This document shows, piece by piece, positions 35,933 through 44,295 of a stretch of 64,000 nt of DNA. The position numbers were made by a program, and so were the translations under genes. Position 1 is the first letter of the stretch; each line of letters opens with the position of its first letter. The notes under the pieces were generated by a model. It was not told the origin of the DNA. It saw only the letters and a program-made list of their open reading frames with translations, and did no database searches. The DNA is from Bacillus sp. F19 (lineage in GTDB: Bacteria; Bacillota; Bacilli; Bacillales; Bacillaceae), in the NCBI GenBank assembly GCA_023823795.1, contig CP085710.1, forward strand, positions 2,630,001 through 2,694,000, in the 5' to 3' direction.

Positions 35933-35953
35933 TGAAAATAATTCTCATTCTCA
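35933..35953. promoter_or_regulatory. Fur box upstream of the siderophore operon
   Basis: TGAAAATAATTCTCATTCTCA reads as an inverted repeat resembling the Bacillus 7-1-7 Fur site (minus strand TGAGAATGAGAATTATTTTCA), just upstream of rhbA. Confidence 0.75.
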
Positions 35954-35963
35954 TTTAAAAAAA

Positions 35964-36947
35964 TTAAAAATTTTTTCTCAGCAAAATTTTAAGCTGGTTT
36001 GTCAAATCTATCATCGCAAGATCCGCCCTGTTTACTTGTCCAATCATATTTGGGAAGCTGTGAACTAACTGTTCATAGTACAAATATGTGACAGGAACTC
36101 CTGAATCTTGAAGTTTTTCAGCATATTGCTTCCCTTCATCTCTTAACGGATCGTATTCAACAGTTACAATCATTGCCGGAGGCACATTTACAGAATTTAT
36201 TGCAAGCAGCGGAGATGCATATGGATTCTTCCCCTGCTCTTGATTGCTTAAATAATGATTCCAGAACCATTCCATTTTCTCTTTCGTCAGATTAAACGAA
36301 TAGTCTGATTGATAAGACTCTGTGTAAAAATGGTGATTCAAAACAGGAGTGATTAAAAACTGCATTGTAAATGCTTGCTTTCCTTGATCCTTCAGCCAAA
36401 GTACTGCTGCAGCTGCAAGGTTTGCCCCGGAAGATTCTCCTCCAATTGCAAGTTGGGCTGGATCACCATTCCATTTAGATATGTTTTGAGGCACCCATTC
36501 TGAAACGGCAAGAACATCCATAAGCGCTGCAGGAAACGGGTGCTCTGGCGCAAGCCGGTAACCGACGGATACGATCACACAATTCGCGTGTTTTGCAAGA
36601 TATCGGCACATAGAATCGGCACTGTCGAGATCTCCAAAAACCCACCCGCCGCCATGCATAAATACCAATACTGGCATCATTTTTACCGATGAAGGCTGAT
36701 AAATTCTTACAGGGATTTGATGATCAGCGGATTCAATTTTTTCGTTGTAAATCATAATGTCATTCATTTCAATCTTTTGAAAGAATGTTCGTGCTTCCTT
36801 ATAATAATACCTTGACTGCTCAGCCGATAAGTCGCTTAATGGAGGATGTTTGAGTTCACCCATTCTAGCACCTATTTTATCCAGCAGCTCTTTCATATCA
36901 TCATCAATTGGGAGATGGGTTTTCACATAACGCTCCTGCCTTTTCAT
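35964..36947 (-). CDS. HSL-family alpha/beta hydrolase (esterase)
   Basis: A 327-residue esterase. The oxyanion-hole motif HGGGWVFGD lies near residue 98, the nucleophile elbow is GGESSGANLAA (Ser near 169), and Asp in VEYDPLRDEG and His in QLVHSFPN complete the triad. There is no signal peptide, so it is cytoplasmic. It overlaps the IucB-like gene upstream and lies between two Fur boxes, so it is probably iron-regulated. A role in acyl trimming or hydrolysis of a ferri-siderophore is possible but inferred; known trilactone esterases belong to other families. Confidence 0.82.
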   Translation of the reverse strand: MKRQERYVKTHLPIDDDMKELLDKIGARMGELKHPPLSDLSAEQSRYYYKEARTFFQKIEMNDIMIYNEKIESADHQIPVRIYQPSSVKMMPVLVFMHGGGWVFGDLDSADSMCRYLAKHANCVIVSVGYRLAPEHPFPAALMDVLAVSEWVPQNISKWNGDPAQLAIGGESSGANLAAAAVLWLKDQGKQAFTMQFLITPVLNHHFYTESYQSDYSFNLTKEKMEWFWNHYLSNQEQGKNPYASPLLAINSVNVPPAMIVTVEYDPLRDEGKQYAEKLQDSGVPVTYLYYEQLVHSFPNMIGQVNRADLAMIDLTNQLKILLRKNF

Positions 36948-37566
36948 TTAATAGATCCTTATCTTCACTTGGAAGCATGATAAAGTTTACATTCTTGCTG
37001 GACATATAATTATTAAAACGATTATTTTCACCTATAACGAGGGCAGCTCTTTTATGAGGAAGCTGAATGGTATCCGCAACATATCCGCCAATCTCTTTTA
37101 AGATTGGAATGACGATCCTGTTTCTTATATCAGGTTCGCCAATGATTCTGCTGGATCCGAATTTTTTCATAAGAAATGCAGTCATTGCCCTCACAATCAT
37201 TAAGCCATGCTCTTTATTCAAAAGCTCTCTTGGCCCAATTAATAAATGCATCCCAAGATCACCTGGTTCAGCTTGATAATAGTTCCTTATAGAATCATGC
37301 TGGATAGAATACGCAATCAAATAGCCAGCCGGCCTGTCATCTAAAAAACATAGAAAAACTCGTTTGTGCTCTGCTTTAACGGTGCGTTCTAAATAAGCCT
37401 TAAACTCTTCTTCACTTACATTCAGCTTCCAAAAAGGTGCGATATGCGGCTGATGCATCCAGTTGAATAAAACTTTAAAATCTGTTATTTTGACCTGCCG
37501 AAGAGAAATGGTATGATTTAACTCCCCATCTTCTATGATGGCTTCAAATTCATTTACGTTTTCTAT
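36904..37566 (-). CDS. Second IucB/RhbD-like acyltransferase, unusual start
   Basis: A GNAT of the siderophore acetyltransferase family: VLFNWMHQPHIAPFWKLNVS, DSIRNYYQAEPGDLGMHLLIG and IIGEPDIRNRIVIPILKEIGG. The frame stays in homology upstream of the first ATG (37458) through HTISLRQVKITDFKVLFNW, so that ATG is internal. A good AAGGAG site lies 7 bases before an ATA codon at 37564-37566, with no ATG, GTG or TTG in range. The true start is probably ATA (a mutated ATG) or a weak CTG. It follows a Fur box by 50 bases and overlaps the esterase gene. About 220 residues if ATA is used. Confidence 0.72.
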   Translation of the reverse strand: MENVNEFEAIIEDGELNHTISLRQVKITDFKVLFNWMHQPHIAPFWKLNVSEEEFKAYLERTVKAEHKRVFLCFLDDRPAGYLIAYSIQHDSIRNYYQAEPGDLGMHLLIGPRELLNKEHGLMIVRAMTAFLMKKFGSSRIIGEPDIRNRIVIPILKEIGGYVADTIQLPHKRAALVIGENNRFNNYMSSKNVNFIMLPSEDKDLLNEKAGALCENPSPN

Positions 37567-37614
37567 ATGATTCAGCTCCTTACTGTCTTGTTAGTGAATA
37601 CATATGAATATTAA

Positions 37615-37633
37615 TTGAAAATGATTATCAATG
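37615..37633. promoter_or_regulatory. Fur box upstream of the IucB-like/esterase pair
   Basis: TTGAAAATGATTATCAATG contains TGAAAATGATTATCA, one mismatch from the perfect TGATAATNATTATCA Fur site. Confidence 0.85.
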
Positions 37634-37755
37634 TCAATGAACTCTGAAAAATCAGTCATTCCTGCCTATGCATTTTCTAATAACAAGAATGAATTCTAGC
37701 ACATCATACCTACATATACTTCCTTTCCATTTATTCACAAAAAAAAGAACAGAAT

Positions 37756-38211
37756 TTAATCTGTCCTCCATTTTTCTAGTACAGTGATCCTTACTTCAGG
37801 TGCAACTTCAATCTCTCCTGTTTTCATAAATTTAAATGATTGATAAAGTGTTATGGCCGGGATATTTTTTGTGCCAGTAGACACTTTTACTCTTTTATTC
37901 GTATTCTGTTTTAATAAATAATCTAGCAAAGTTGATGCGATCCCTAATCGAAAGTAATTTGGATGTATGACTAGTCTGCAAATATTCAGGGACTCTGCAT
38001 CCATTTCATAAGATAGAACTCCGCGTATTTCATTATCGATTATGCAGCCTATAAAGGTTTCTTCTGAATCAGCTATGTCTTTTGCTGTTTCTTTAAGCTG
38101 GGGGATATCTCTGAACCCTATCAAATCAGCTTCAATTTGGTAGGCTGGGATTTGAATTCTCAGAATTTTTTCTGCTGTGCAGTATTCTTTGTGGTTTAAG
38201 TGCTTAATCAT
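37756..38211 (-). CDS. GNAT-family acetyltransferase
   Basis: A 151-residue single-domain acetyltransferase. ICRLVIHPNYFRLGIASTLL is the beta4/motif A segment with the RxGIA acetyl-CoA loop, and TGTKNIPAITLYQSFKF gives the C-terminal strand-helix. Likely a small-molecule or protein N-acetyltransferase of unknown substrate. It lies 125 bases upstream of the Fur box and has its own GGAGCGAG site, so it is not clearly part of the siderophore locus. Confidence 0.8.
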   Translation of the reverse strand: MIKHLNHKEYCTAEKILRIQIPAYQIEADLIGFRDIPQLKETAKDIADSEETFIGCIIDNEIRGVLSYEMDAESLNICRLVIHPNYFRLGIASTLLDYLLKQNTNKRVKVSTGTKNIPAITLYQSFKFMKTGEIEVAPEVRITVLEKWRTD

Positions 38212-38427
38212 TTTACTCGCTCCAGTTTACATAATATTATTATAAAAAATTTAGGGGACTTCTTCATCTTTTATTCTATGTATTTTCTCCGAATCCTTCT
38301 GAACCGCCTTAATATTCCAGTAATCCAGTATTCATGAGAAATTTACAGAAGAACCATACTAGATTTAATGTTATCGGAATCGGAAAAGAAATCGAACTGG
38401 ATCGTACGTTAAAAAATCAAAACAATA

Positions 38428-38467
38428 AGAAAACGTGCAAATGATCATCAAGATTTGCACGTTTTCT
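38428..38467. terminator. Terminator after thiE
   Basis: GAAAACGTGCAAAT and ATTTGCACGTTTTC form a 14-bp stem, followed on the minus strand by TTATTGTTTT. It ends the thiMDE operon. The rest of 38212-38427 holds no gene I can support. Confidence 0.8.
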
Positions 38468-38480
38468 ATTACTCTCCTAT

Positions 38481-39125
38481 TCAAGATACAGATTTCTTCA
38501 AAGCAGCCGCGCTTTTATAGACATCTTCAGCAAGACTTATCGATGTAATCACCGAGACCCCGTCAGCACCTGCTTCAATAACTGCACGTGCATTTTCAGC
38601 TGTAATGCCTCCAATTCCTACAATCGGAATCAAAATACCGCAGTTTCTTACTTCTTCTAGAAGAGAAGTCCCCTTAACAGGTTCTGCATCTGTTTTTGTA
38701 AGCGTAGGGTAAATAGGCCCTGCTCCGATATAATCGGCTCCATCATCGATAGCCTTCTCTACTTCTGCAAGGGTATGGGCTGAGACACCAACTATTTTTC
38801 CCTCGCCTAAAATCTTTCTTACTGTTCCGGCATCTTCATCATCCTGCCCGATATGAACTCCATCTGCATTAAGTGCAAGAGCAAGTTCTATGTCATCATT
38901 TATGATAAATGGGATTCCATGGTCCTTACAAAGTTTCTGCAGTTTTCTTGCCAGGTTCTTTTTTTCGGTGCCTGTTAAAGCATCCGTTCCTTTTTCCCGG
39001 AACTGAAACATGGATATGCCTCCATTTATTGCTTGGAACAGGACTTTTTCAGGGTCTTCCGTACAGTTTGTGCTGCCCATAATAAAATAAAGCTGAAGTT
39101 TCGCACGCACTTCCTCATTCCACAT
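38481..39125 (-). CDS. thiE: Thiamine phosphate synthase
   Basis: A 214-residue TIM-barrel enzyme that joins HMP pyrophosphate and thiazole phosphate to thiamine phosphate. Visible are LYFIMGSTNC at the N-terminus, FQFREKGTDALTG, ADGVHIGQDDEDAG, GAGPIYPTLTKTDAEPVKG and VGIGGITAENA, all ThiE signatures. The ATG at 39125 has GAGGGG upstream and overlaps the thiD end by 11 bases; a longer frame to 39176 would lie inside thiD. Confidence 0.93.
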   Translation of the reverse strand: MWNEEVRAKLQLYFIMGSTNCTEDPEKVLFQAINGGISMFQFREKGTDALTGTEKKNLARKLQKLCKDHGIPFIINDDIELALALNADGVHIGQDDEDAGTVRKILGEGKIVGVSAHTLAEVEKAIDDGADYIGAGPIYPTLTKTDAEPVKGTSLLEEVRNCGILIPIVGIGGITAENARAVIEAGADGVSVITSISLAEDVYKSAAALKKSVS

Positions 39126-39936
39126 ACAAAGGTCCCCTCTTTTTCTTTTGATATGCCCAATGATTTGTAGGTCCATGGCCCTGTCCTAATTTAAGATCTT
39201 CTTTTATCGCTTCCCGGATGAATGCAACGGCGGTTTCTGCCGAATGATAAATTGACTTTCCTTTTGCGATCTCGGCTGTGATGGAAGCTGCGAAGGTACA
39301 GCCTGTTCCGTGCGTATTTTTTGTATGAATACGTTCACTTGTAAAATAGCTGAACTCTGTTCCATCAAATAACAAATCTACTAACTGTTCCTCATTTTCA
39401 GCATGCCCCCCCTTAATCACAACATTTTTCACGCCGAAAGAGTGCAGGATTTTGGCTGCAGTCTGACGATCATCGAGATTGTGAATAGTTAAACCCGTCA
39501 GCACTTCAGCTTCTGGAATGTTAGGAGTAATGACCAAAGCAAGCGGCAGCAAATGATTTTTCAATGCTTCCACTGCTTCATCCTGCAATAATGAAGCACC
39601 GCCTTTGGCTATCATGACGGGATCTACAATCACTTTGCTCCAATTGAACCTCTTTATTTGTTCAGAGACTGCTTCTATAATTTCACTATTAAACAGCATT
39701 CCGGTTTTAATGGCATCAGCTCCAAAGTCTGAGCCAATCGCTTCAATCTGCTGCACAACCTCGTCCGAAGTTAATGGAAACACACCATGCACACCTAGTG
39801 AGTTTTGAGCGGTAACCGCTGTAATGGCAGACATTCCATAAACATTCAATTCCTGAAACGTTTTTAGATCCGCTTGTATTCCTGCTCCCCCGCCGCTGTC
39901 AGAGCCTGCAATCGTCAGTGCTTTAGAGATTGACAT
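39115..39936 (-). CDS. thiD: Hydroxymethylpyrimidine (phosphate) kinase
   Basis: A 273-residue ribokinase-fold enzyme that phosphorylates HMP and [26 protein letters not shown] is the substrate/ATP signature, [12 protein letters not shown] lies in the middle, and [19 protein letters not shown] contains the catalytic Asp-equivalent GTGC loop. The start is ATG 39936 with GAGGAGG; it overlaps the thiM end by 14 bases. Confidence 0.93.
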   Translation of the reverse strand: MSISKALTIAGSDSGGGAGIQADLKTFQELNVYGMSAITAVTAQNSLGVHGVFPLTSDEVVQQIEAIGSDFGADAIKTGMLFNSEIIEAVSEQIKRFNWSKVIVDPVMIAKGGASLLQDEAVEALKNHLLPLALVITPNIPEAEVLTGLTIHNLDDRQTAAKILHSFGVKNVVIKGGHAENEEQLVDLLFDGTEFSYFTSERIHTKNTHGTGCTFAASITAEIAKGKSIYHSAETAVAFIREAIKEDLKLGQGHGPTNHWAYQKKKRGPLYVE

Positions 39937-40741
39937 GGTTAACCTCCTCAAGTGCAGAAAGTTTTTGAATATCATTTGCTGAAATGTTATAAAGCTTGTT
40001 TAAAAACTCGATTTGAAAGCTTCCGGGACCTTCCATTCCTTCAGCTGCAAGTTCGGCAGCACTCCCGTAAACAGCTAATGCTGCAGCAGAAGCACGAACA
40101 TAGTCTTTTTCAACGGCGCAAAATGCGCCGATAACAGAGGTGAGCAAGCAGCCCGCACCTGTTACTCTTGTTAGAAGAGAATGACCATTTTTGCATATAT
40201 ATGTTGTTTCTCCATCTGAAACAACATCTTGTTTTCCTGTAATGACCGCAATCGTGTTAAACTGCTTTGCAGCCTTTACAGCAAGTGCGATTAAGTCTCC
40301 TTCGCCGTCACCGGAGTCGACTCCTTTTATCGACCAGCTCTCACCAACGACATTTGCCACTTCAGCAGCATTCCCTCTAACTGCAGCGATGTCCAGTTCT
40401 CTTACGATTATTTGCGCTGTTTCTGTACGGTATTTTGTTGCGCCTGCACCAACTGGATCAAAAATGACTGGCACGCCATGCTTATTGGCAGATTTCCCTG
40501 CAAGCAGCATCGCTTCTACATTTTCTTCGTTTAAGGTACCAATATTTAATACAAGTGCCCCTGCAATTTTCGCCATATCCGCCACTTCTTCCTTGGCGTA
40601 AGCCATGACCGGCGATGCTCCGATTGCCAACAGGCCATTTGCTGTAAAATTCGTTACCACAACGTTTGTAATATTGTGCACCAGAGGTTTTTCTTTTCTT
40701 AATTTTTCTAGAATCGCATCAATCGTTTTAGGTTCCAGCAT
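39923..40741 (-). CDS. thiM: Hydroxyethylthiazole kinase
   Basis: A 272-residue thiazole salvage kinase. [26 protein letters not shown] and [17 protein letters not shown] bind substrate, and [15 protein letters not shown] is the anion-hole/catalytic loop (Cys at the ThiM-typical position). The ATG at 40741 follows GGAGGG by 7 bases. It is first in thiMDE and is controlled by the TPP riboswitch just upstream. With ThiM, ThiD and ThiE the operon supports salvage plus coupling; de novo thiC/thiG are not in this window. Confidence 0.93.
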   Translation of the reverse strand: MLEPKTIDAILEKLRKEKPLVHNITNVVVTNFTANGLLAIGASPVMAYAKEEVADMAKIAGALVLNIGTLNEENVEAMLLAGKSANKHGVPVIFDPVGAGATKYRTETAQIIVRELDIAAVRGNAAEVANVVGESWSIKGVDSGDGEGDLIALAVKAAKQFNTIAVITGKQDVVSDGETTYICKNGHSLLTRVTGAGCLLTSVIGAFCAVEKDYVRASAAALAVYGSAAELAAEGMEGPGSFQIEFLNKLYNISANDIQKLSALEEVNHVNL

Positions 40742-40761
40742 TTTTTTCCCTCCCCAAAAAT

Positions 40762-40791
40762 AAAGAGCACTCTGCCGCGGCAAAGTGCTCA
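40762..40791 (-). terminator. Riboswitch-controlled terminator before thiM
   Basis: On the minus strand GAGCACTTTGCC and GGCAGAGTGCTC form a stem followed by TTTATTTTT, directly between the TPP aptamer and the thiM binding site. Confidence 0.85.
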
Positions 40792-40807
40792 TATGTATCC
40801 CTGAATC

Positions 40808-40896
40808 ACATCCCTGCGCTGGCATTATCCAACAGGTTCATTCGGTCTACGGCAGTTAGCCGTACTCTCAGCCTGATTCCACAAGCTCCCGATTTA
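40808..40896 (-). promoter_or_regulatory. TPP riboswitch (THI box)
   Basis: The minus strand reads GGGAGCTTGTGG, CAGGCTGAGAGTACGGC, GACCGAATGAACCTGTTGG and ATAATGCCAGCGCAGGGA, which are the conserved pyrimidine- and pyrophosphate-sensor helices of the TPP aptamer. Confidence 0.95.
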
Positions 40897-40957
40897 TTTG
40901 ATTTTATGATACAAAGTCTACTCTTCTCGAGCTTGAATTGCAACAAATTATCTCTTA

Positions 40958-41257
40958 TTAAACAGCTGCATTCTTATTTTTCTTATTGTTTACCCTTGTC
41001 TTTATCAGTAAAATCACGATGAGAAGTATTGCCATCCACCTCAATAAAAACATCTGATTATTTACAAATGGAAATATCATGAGGAATACAGCCAGCTCTC
41101 CGAATGGAAACGTTATTTTAGTTAGGAAAATCGTGTCAAGTACTGTTTTCCAATCCGGTTTAACAAGAGGCAGGATATTTACCCATTGAAAAGGTACAGC
41201 TAATACACTTATCAATGTTGGAGCAGGGACTAGTTCTCGCTGAGAAACAATACCCAC
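40958..41257 (-). pseudogene. C-terminal fragment of a spore germination permease (GerB type)?
   Basis: A 99-codon frame encodes two hydrophobic segments with PFQWVNILPLVKPDWKTVL, then KITFPFGELAVFLMIFPFVNN, which reads like the loop and last helices of GerAB/GerKB-type germinant receptor permeases (FPFGE...FLMxFPFV). It ends in a basic tail. The other 250 or so residues are absent, the upstream sequence shows no continuation, and no convincing start or binding site is present. Probably a leftover of a deleted gene; the family assignment is tentative. Confidence 0.45.
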
Positions 41258-41344
41258 ACGTAAATTTGTCGGAAGTAGTCCAGGGTGAAAGGGTACCTAT
41301 TGTGCTAAAAGTATTTTCACAGAAGCCAGATGTTCAGCCAAACA

Positions 41345-41376
41345 TAAAAAAGACACCGTAAATGATGTCTTTACTT
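41345..41376 (-). terminator. Terminator after the LysE gene
   Basis: On the minus strand AAAGACATC and GGTGTCTTTTTT form a short stem with a T-run, overlapping the stop codon region. Confidence 0.7.
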
Positions 41377-41991
41377 TCTTTCCATTGCTAATTTAATGCC
41401 AAATCCTATGAGTACTGCTCCGGTTATGCCTTCCATCCACTTTTGTACAGCAGGCTTTTTCATGAAGGCACTCAATTGATGAATCAAATATATATAAATA
41501 ATAAACCAAATAAAAGTAAGAATTGTGTACGTTAATCCCATGATCATAAACTGTGTAAAAGTATTCGATCCCGGCTCCAAAAATTGCGGCAAAAAGGTTA
41601 AAAAGAAAACAGCTACCTTAGGGTTTAGGAGATTAGTCAAAAATCCCTGCCTGTAACAGTTGGCTTGCTTTTCAGGCTTTTGTTCTTCGCTGTCTTGTAT
41701 TCTGCGCGTTTTTTTTAGAGTCCATAGAGATTTAAGTCCTAAATAAATGAGGTAGCAAGCTCCCGCGTACTTCAGGATTGAGAAGAGAAAAGCTGATTTG
41801 ACAATAAGGGCTGATAAACCTAATACTGCTGCAAAAGTATGAATTAAAAGTGCTGTCAAAGTCCCGAACACTGTTTTCATTCCTCCTGCCCTCCCGCCAG
41901 TGATTGTATTCTTAGTAGCGATGGCTGTATCAGGTCCAGGCAATAAAATTAATAAAATAGACATGATTATAAATAATGATAAGTGCTCCAA
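41371..41991 (-). CDS. LysE/RhtB-family exporter
   Basis: A 206-residue, six-helix amino-acid or metabolite exporter. The N-terminal LLILLPGPDTAIATKNTI is the LysE signature, with LKYAGACYLIYLGLKSLW and GFLTNLLNPKVAVFFLTFLPQF typical of the family. The ATG at 42006 has no binding site, but TTG 41991 lies 7 bases after GGAGGG and gives the normal N-terminus. It follows the sodium symporter gene by 68 bases without a terminator, so it may share its T-box-controlled transcript. Confidence 0.85.
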   Translation of the reverse strand: MEHLSLFIIMSILLILLPGPDTAIATKNTITGGRAGGMKTVFGTLTALLIHTFAAVLGLSALIVKSAFLFSILKYAGACYLIYLGLKSLWTLKKTRRIQDSEEQKPEKQANCYRQGFLTNLLNPKVAVFFLTFLPQFLEPGSNTFTQFMIMGLTYTILTFIWFIIYIYLIHQLSAFMKKPAVQKWMEGITGAVLIGFGIKLAMERK

Positions 41992-42059
41992 GCTGATTCC
42001 CTCCATATACTGAATTTTACCAATTTTAACATAAGGAGGGCAAACTTGATAGAGCTGAT

Positions 42060-43418
42060 TTAACGGGAAAGCAGTTTCCAGATTCCCAAAACATCCAGCA
42101 AAACGAGGAAAATAGCGATTGGAACTACATATCTCATTAAAAAGAACCAAGTGTTAAAGAGTCCTTTAGATAAAGACGAACCGTTAGCAAGTTCTGAGTA
42201 AAGCATGGATTTTTTCATTTTCAAAGGAACAAAGATGGAGATCAGCAAAGCGCCAATCGGCATCAGAATGTTGCTGACCAAATAATCGGCTGCATCAAAA
42301 ATTGATTTTCCGAAAATGCTTACTTCACTCCAGATTCCAAAGGATAAAGCAGATGGCACTCCAACTGCGAATATAAGCATTCCAATGATCCACGACCATT
42401 TAATCCGTTTGTCAGCATCACCTTTAGAAATCACAGATACAATAATTTCAAGCATCGAAAAAGCTGATGTTAGAGAAGCAAATAAGAAAAGCAGCAGGAA
42501 GGCAACGAAAAATGCCATTCCAAATGTCATTTGATTAAAAACGGTCGGAAGTACATTAAATAATAAGACAGGACCTGCATCAGGCTTCAGTCCAAATGAA
42601 AAGACTCCCGGGAAAATAGCTAATCCTGCCATAACAACGATAAATATATTCATACCTACAATCGAGATCGCAGATTGCGGCAAATTCGAATCCTTTGGCA
42701 AGTATGAACTATAGGTAAGCATAACTGAGACACCCACACTTAGTGTAAAAAAGGATTGTCCAAGTGCTGCAAGAATGGCTTCAGAAGTTAATTTTGAAAA
42801 ATCAGGATAAAATAAAAATTTTACACCTTCCATTGCACCTTCTAGTGTAATGGAACGGAATATCAGCACTAAAAATAATAGAAATAAGGCCGGCATCATA
42901 ATTTTGCTTGTACGTTCAATCCCATTTTGTACACCCTTTGCAACAACGGCAATGGTTATGATCATAAATACAAGGTGGGCTCCAACGCTAAGCAGCGGAT
43001 TTGAAATCGTAGCACCAAATAACTCCCCATACTGCTGCTGATTAAGTCCATTCAATTCTCCTGATATCGCTTTAACTAAATATAAAATGATCCATCCGCC
43101 AATGACACTATAAAAGGAGAGCAGGACAAAGCAAGTAATCATGCCCAGGTATCCAATAGAATACCATTTTGAATCCGGTGCAATTTTTTTATAAGATTCA
43201 ATCGCATCACTTTGTGTGCTTCGCCCGATTGCAAACTCTGCAAGCAGCAAAGGCAATCCAAGCAGGATCGTGAACAACAGGAAAATGAAAAAGAACGCGC
43301 CCCCGCCGCTTACCCCTGCAATATACGGAAATTTCCAAATTGCTCCAAGTCCGATGGCAGATCCTGCTGCAGATAAAATAAATCCTAGTTTTGAAGACCA
43401 CTGCTGATTTTCTTTCAT
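42060..43418 (-). CDS. Sodium-dependent amino-acid symporter (NSS/SNF family)
   Basis: A 452-residue symporter with about 11-12 helices. The first helix [20 protein letters not shown] carries the Na+/substrate-binding glycines of LeuT-type carriers. Later helices include [20 protein letters not shown] and [20 protein letters not shown]-like segments (the latter near residue 300). It resembles B. subtilis YhdH/YocR. A T-box leader sits directly upstream, so uptake is tied to an uncharged tRNA; the specifier may be phenylalanine (UUC). GAGGTG precedes the ATG. Confidence 0.88.
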   Translation of the reverse strand: MKENQQWSSKLGFILSAAGSAIGLGAIWKFPYIAGVSGGGAFFFIFLLFTILLGLPLLLAEFAIGRSTQSDAIESYKKIAPDSKWYSIGYLGMITCFVLLSFYSVIGGWIILYLVKAISGELNGLNQQQYGELFGATISNPLLSVGAHLVFMIITIAVVAKGVQNGIERTSKIMMPALFLLFLVLIFRSITLEGAMEGVKFLFYPDFSKLTSEAILAALGQSFFTLSVGVSVMLTYSSYLPKDSNLPQSAISIVGMNIFIVVMAGLAIFPGVFSFGLKPDAGPVLLFNVLPTVFNQMTFGMAFFVAFLLLFLFASLTSAFSMLEIIVSVISKGDADKRIKWSWIIGMLIFAVGVPSALSFGIWSEVSIFGKSIFDAADYLVSNILMPIGALLISIFVPLKMKKSMLYSELANGSSLSKGLFNTWFFLMRYVVPIAIFLVLLDVLGIWKLLSR

Positions 43419-43457
43419 GTTGCACCTCTTTAAAGTTTCTATATTATTAATGAAAAC

Positions 43458-43705
43458 GCAAAAAAGCCGCCCCTATAAAAATATAGGGGCGACTATTCAT
43501 CGCGGTACCACCCTAGTTGAGAATAAAATCATTCTCCGGCTCTGAAGTCTATATCGGGACAACCCGTTAATCCCTTCCAATAGGTCGAAATTAAAACTCA
43601 GGGACCGAAATTCATCTTTTTTGTATGTACTGATTTCCACCAACCATCAGCTCTCTAAAACAGTGACAATAAGATTACTTTGCTTCCCATCAACGTTACG
43701 TTCCA
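43458..43705 (-). promoter_or_regulatory. T-box leader with terminator
   Basis: The minus strand carries the T-box sequence AGGGTGGTACCGCG (43501-43514), the AGTA S-turn box near 43680, an AGAGAG...GGTTGGTGG stem I head, and a terminator (GTCGCCCCTAT and ATAGGGGCGGC, then T6). AUCUU after AGTA pairs with AAGAU, placing GAAUUUCGG in the specifier loop. The most likely specifier is UUC (Phe), but the register is uncertain by eye. Confidence 0.92.
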
Positions 43706-43718
43706 TTAATTTATAGAT

Positions 43719-43749
43719 AATTTAAACATTTGAGACATGAGCTTGTCAA
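43719..43749 (-). promoter_or_regulatory. Putative promoter of the T-box transcript
   Basis: On the minus strand TTGACA (43749-43744), an 18-base spacer and TTAAAT lie just upstream of the T-box stem I. The -10 match is weak. Confidence 0.45.
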
Positions 43750-43829
43750 CATAAATTGTATTATTAAAAAAGGAAAATAGATTTTTCAGCTGCTGTTTCG
43801 CAAAAAAGAATCCAATCAATGAAGGAAGA

Positions 43830-44096
43830 CTATTCATCAAAAACTTCCGGTTCATTAAAAACGGTAATCACTTTTGAAGCGCTATTTATCTTACAGTCCA
43901 AATTCCAAATGGTTTTCTTAAAGCAAACGACATCCTCATTTTCAAGGTAAAACTTTAAGAGCACATCATCTTCGGCATCAATAATCGCATATTTATCCTT
44001 GCTTCTGAAAAGCTCGTGTTCTTTATGCATCACGACTTTCCAGCCATGTTCCAATGAGAATTCTTTAAAATCTTTGGTGAACTTTTTTAAATTCAT
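43830..44096 (-). CDS. Conserved-looking small protein, unknown function
   Basis: An 88-residue acidic/basic mixed protein starting MNLKKFTKDFKEFSLEHGW. No signal peptide, membrane helix or metal motif is visible. The pattern of alternating strands (KVVMHKEHELF, YAIIDAEDDVLLKFYL, VCFKKTIWNL) suggests a small beta-rich fold. A GGAGG site lies 9 bases before the ATG and codon use matches neighbours, so it is probably real. I do not recognise the family, and its neighbours give no clue. Confidence 0.65.
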   Translation of the reverse strand: MNLKKFTKDFKEFSLEHGWKVVMHKEHELFRSKDKYAIIDAEDDVLLKFYLENEDVVCFKKTIWNLDCKINSASKVITVFNEPEVFDE

Positions 44097-44138
44097 AAAG
44101 CTTTACCTCCAATCAGCATTTATTTTCATAAAAAAAGC

Positions 44139-44167
44139 TTGTGTACAGATGGATTAAATGGTATATT
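44139..44167 (+). promoter_or_regulatory. Sigma-A promoter in front of a candidate small RNA
   Basis: TTGTGT (44139-44144), a 17-base spacer and TATATT (44162-44167) predict a rightward start near 44174. No open reading frame follows. Confidence 0.55.
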
Positions 44168-44173
44168 ACTAGA

Positions 44174-44295
44174 GCGATGAGCTGATTTGTGTAAGTCGAA
44201 GGACATGCGGTTTTCCGCACACATGAATGTGGTCATGTGGTTTTTCGCCTCAAAACGCAAGGAGACGACTGTTTTTACAGCGTCTCCTTTTTTAT
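44174..44295 (+). ncRNA. Candidate intergenic small RNA, about 120 nt
   Basis: The segment between the promoter at 44139-44167 and a strong intrinsic terminator (GGAGACG...CGTCTCC at 44261-44287, then T6) has no start codon with a binding site. It contains a repeated block, CATGCGGTTTTCCGC (about 44204-44218) and CATGTGGTTTTTCGC (about 44234-44248), of which the first is itself a small hairpin. It lies convergent to the esterase gene. I do not recognise an Rfam family; promoter, repeat and terminator together make a transcript likely. Confidence 0.5.

Noticed and set aside
38328-38444. 36-codon plus-strand ORF starting MRNLQKNHTRFNVIGIG
   Set aside because: No ribosome binding site; its end lies inside the thiE terminator.
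44174-44260. Fluoride or manganese riboswitch instead of a small RNA
   Set aside because: No conserved aptamer blocks of either class, and no gene follows on the plus strand.
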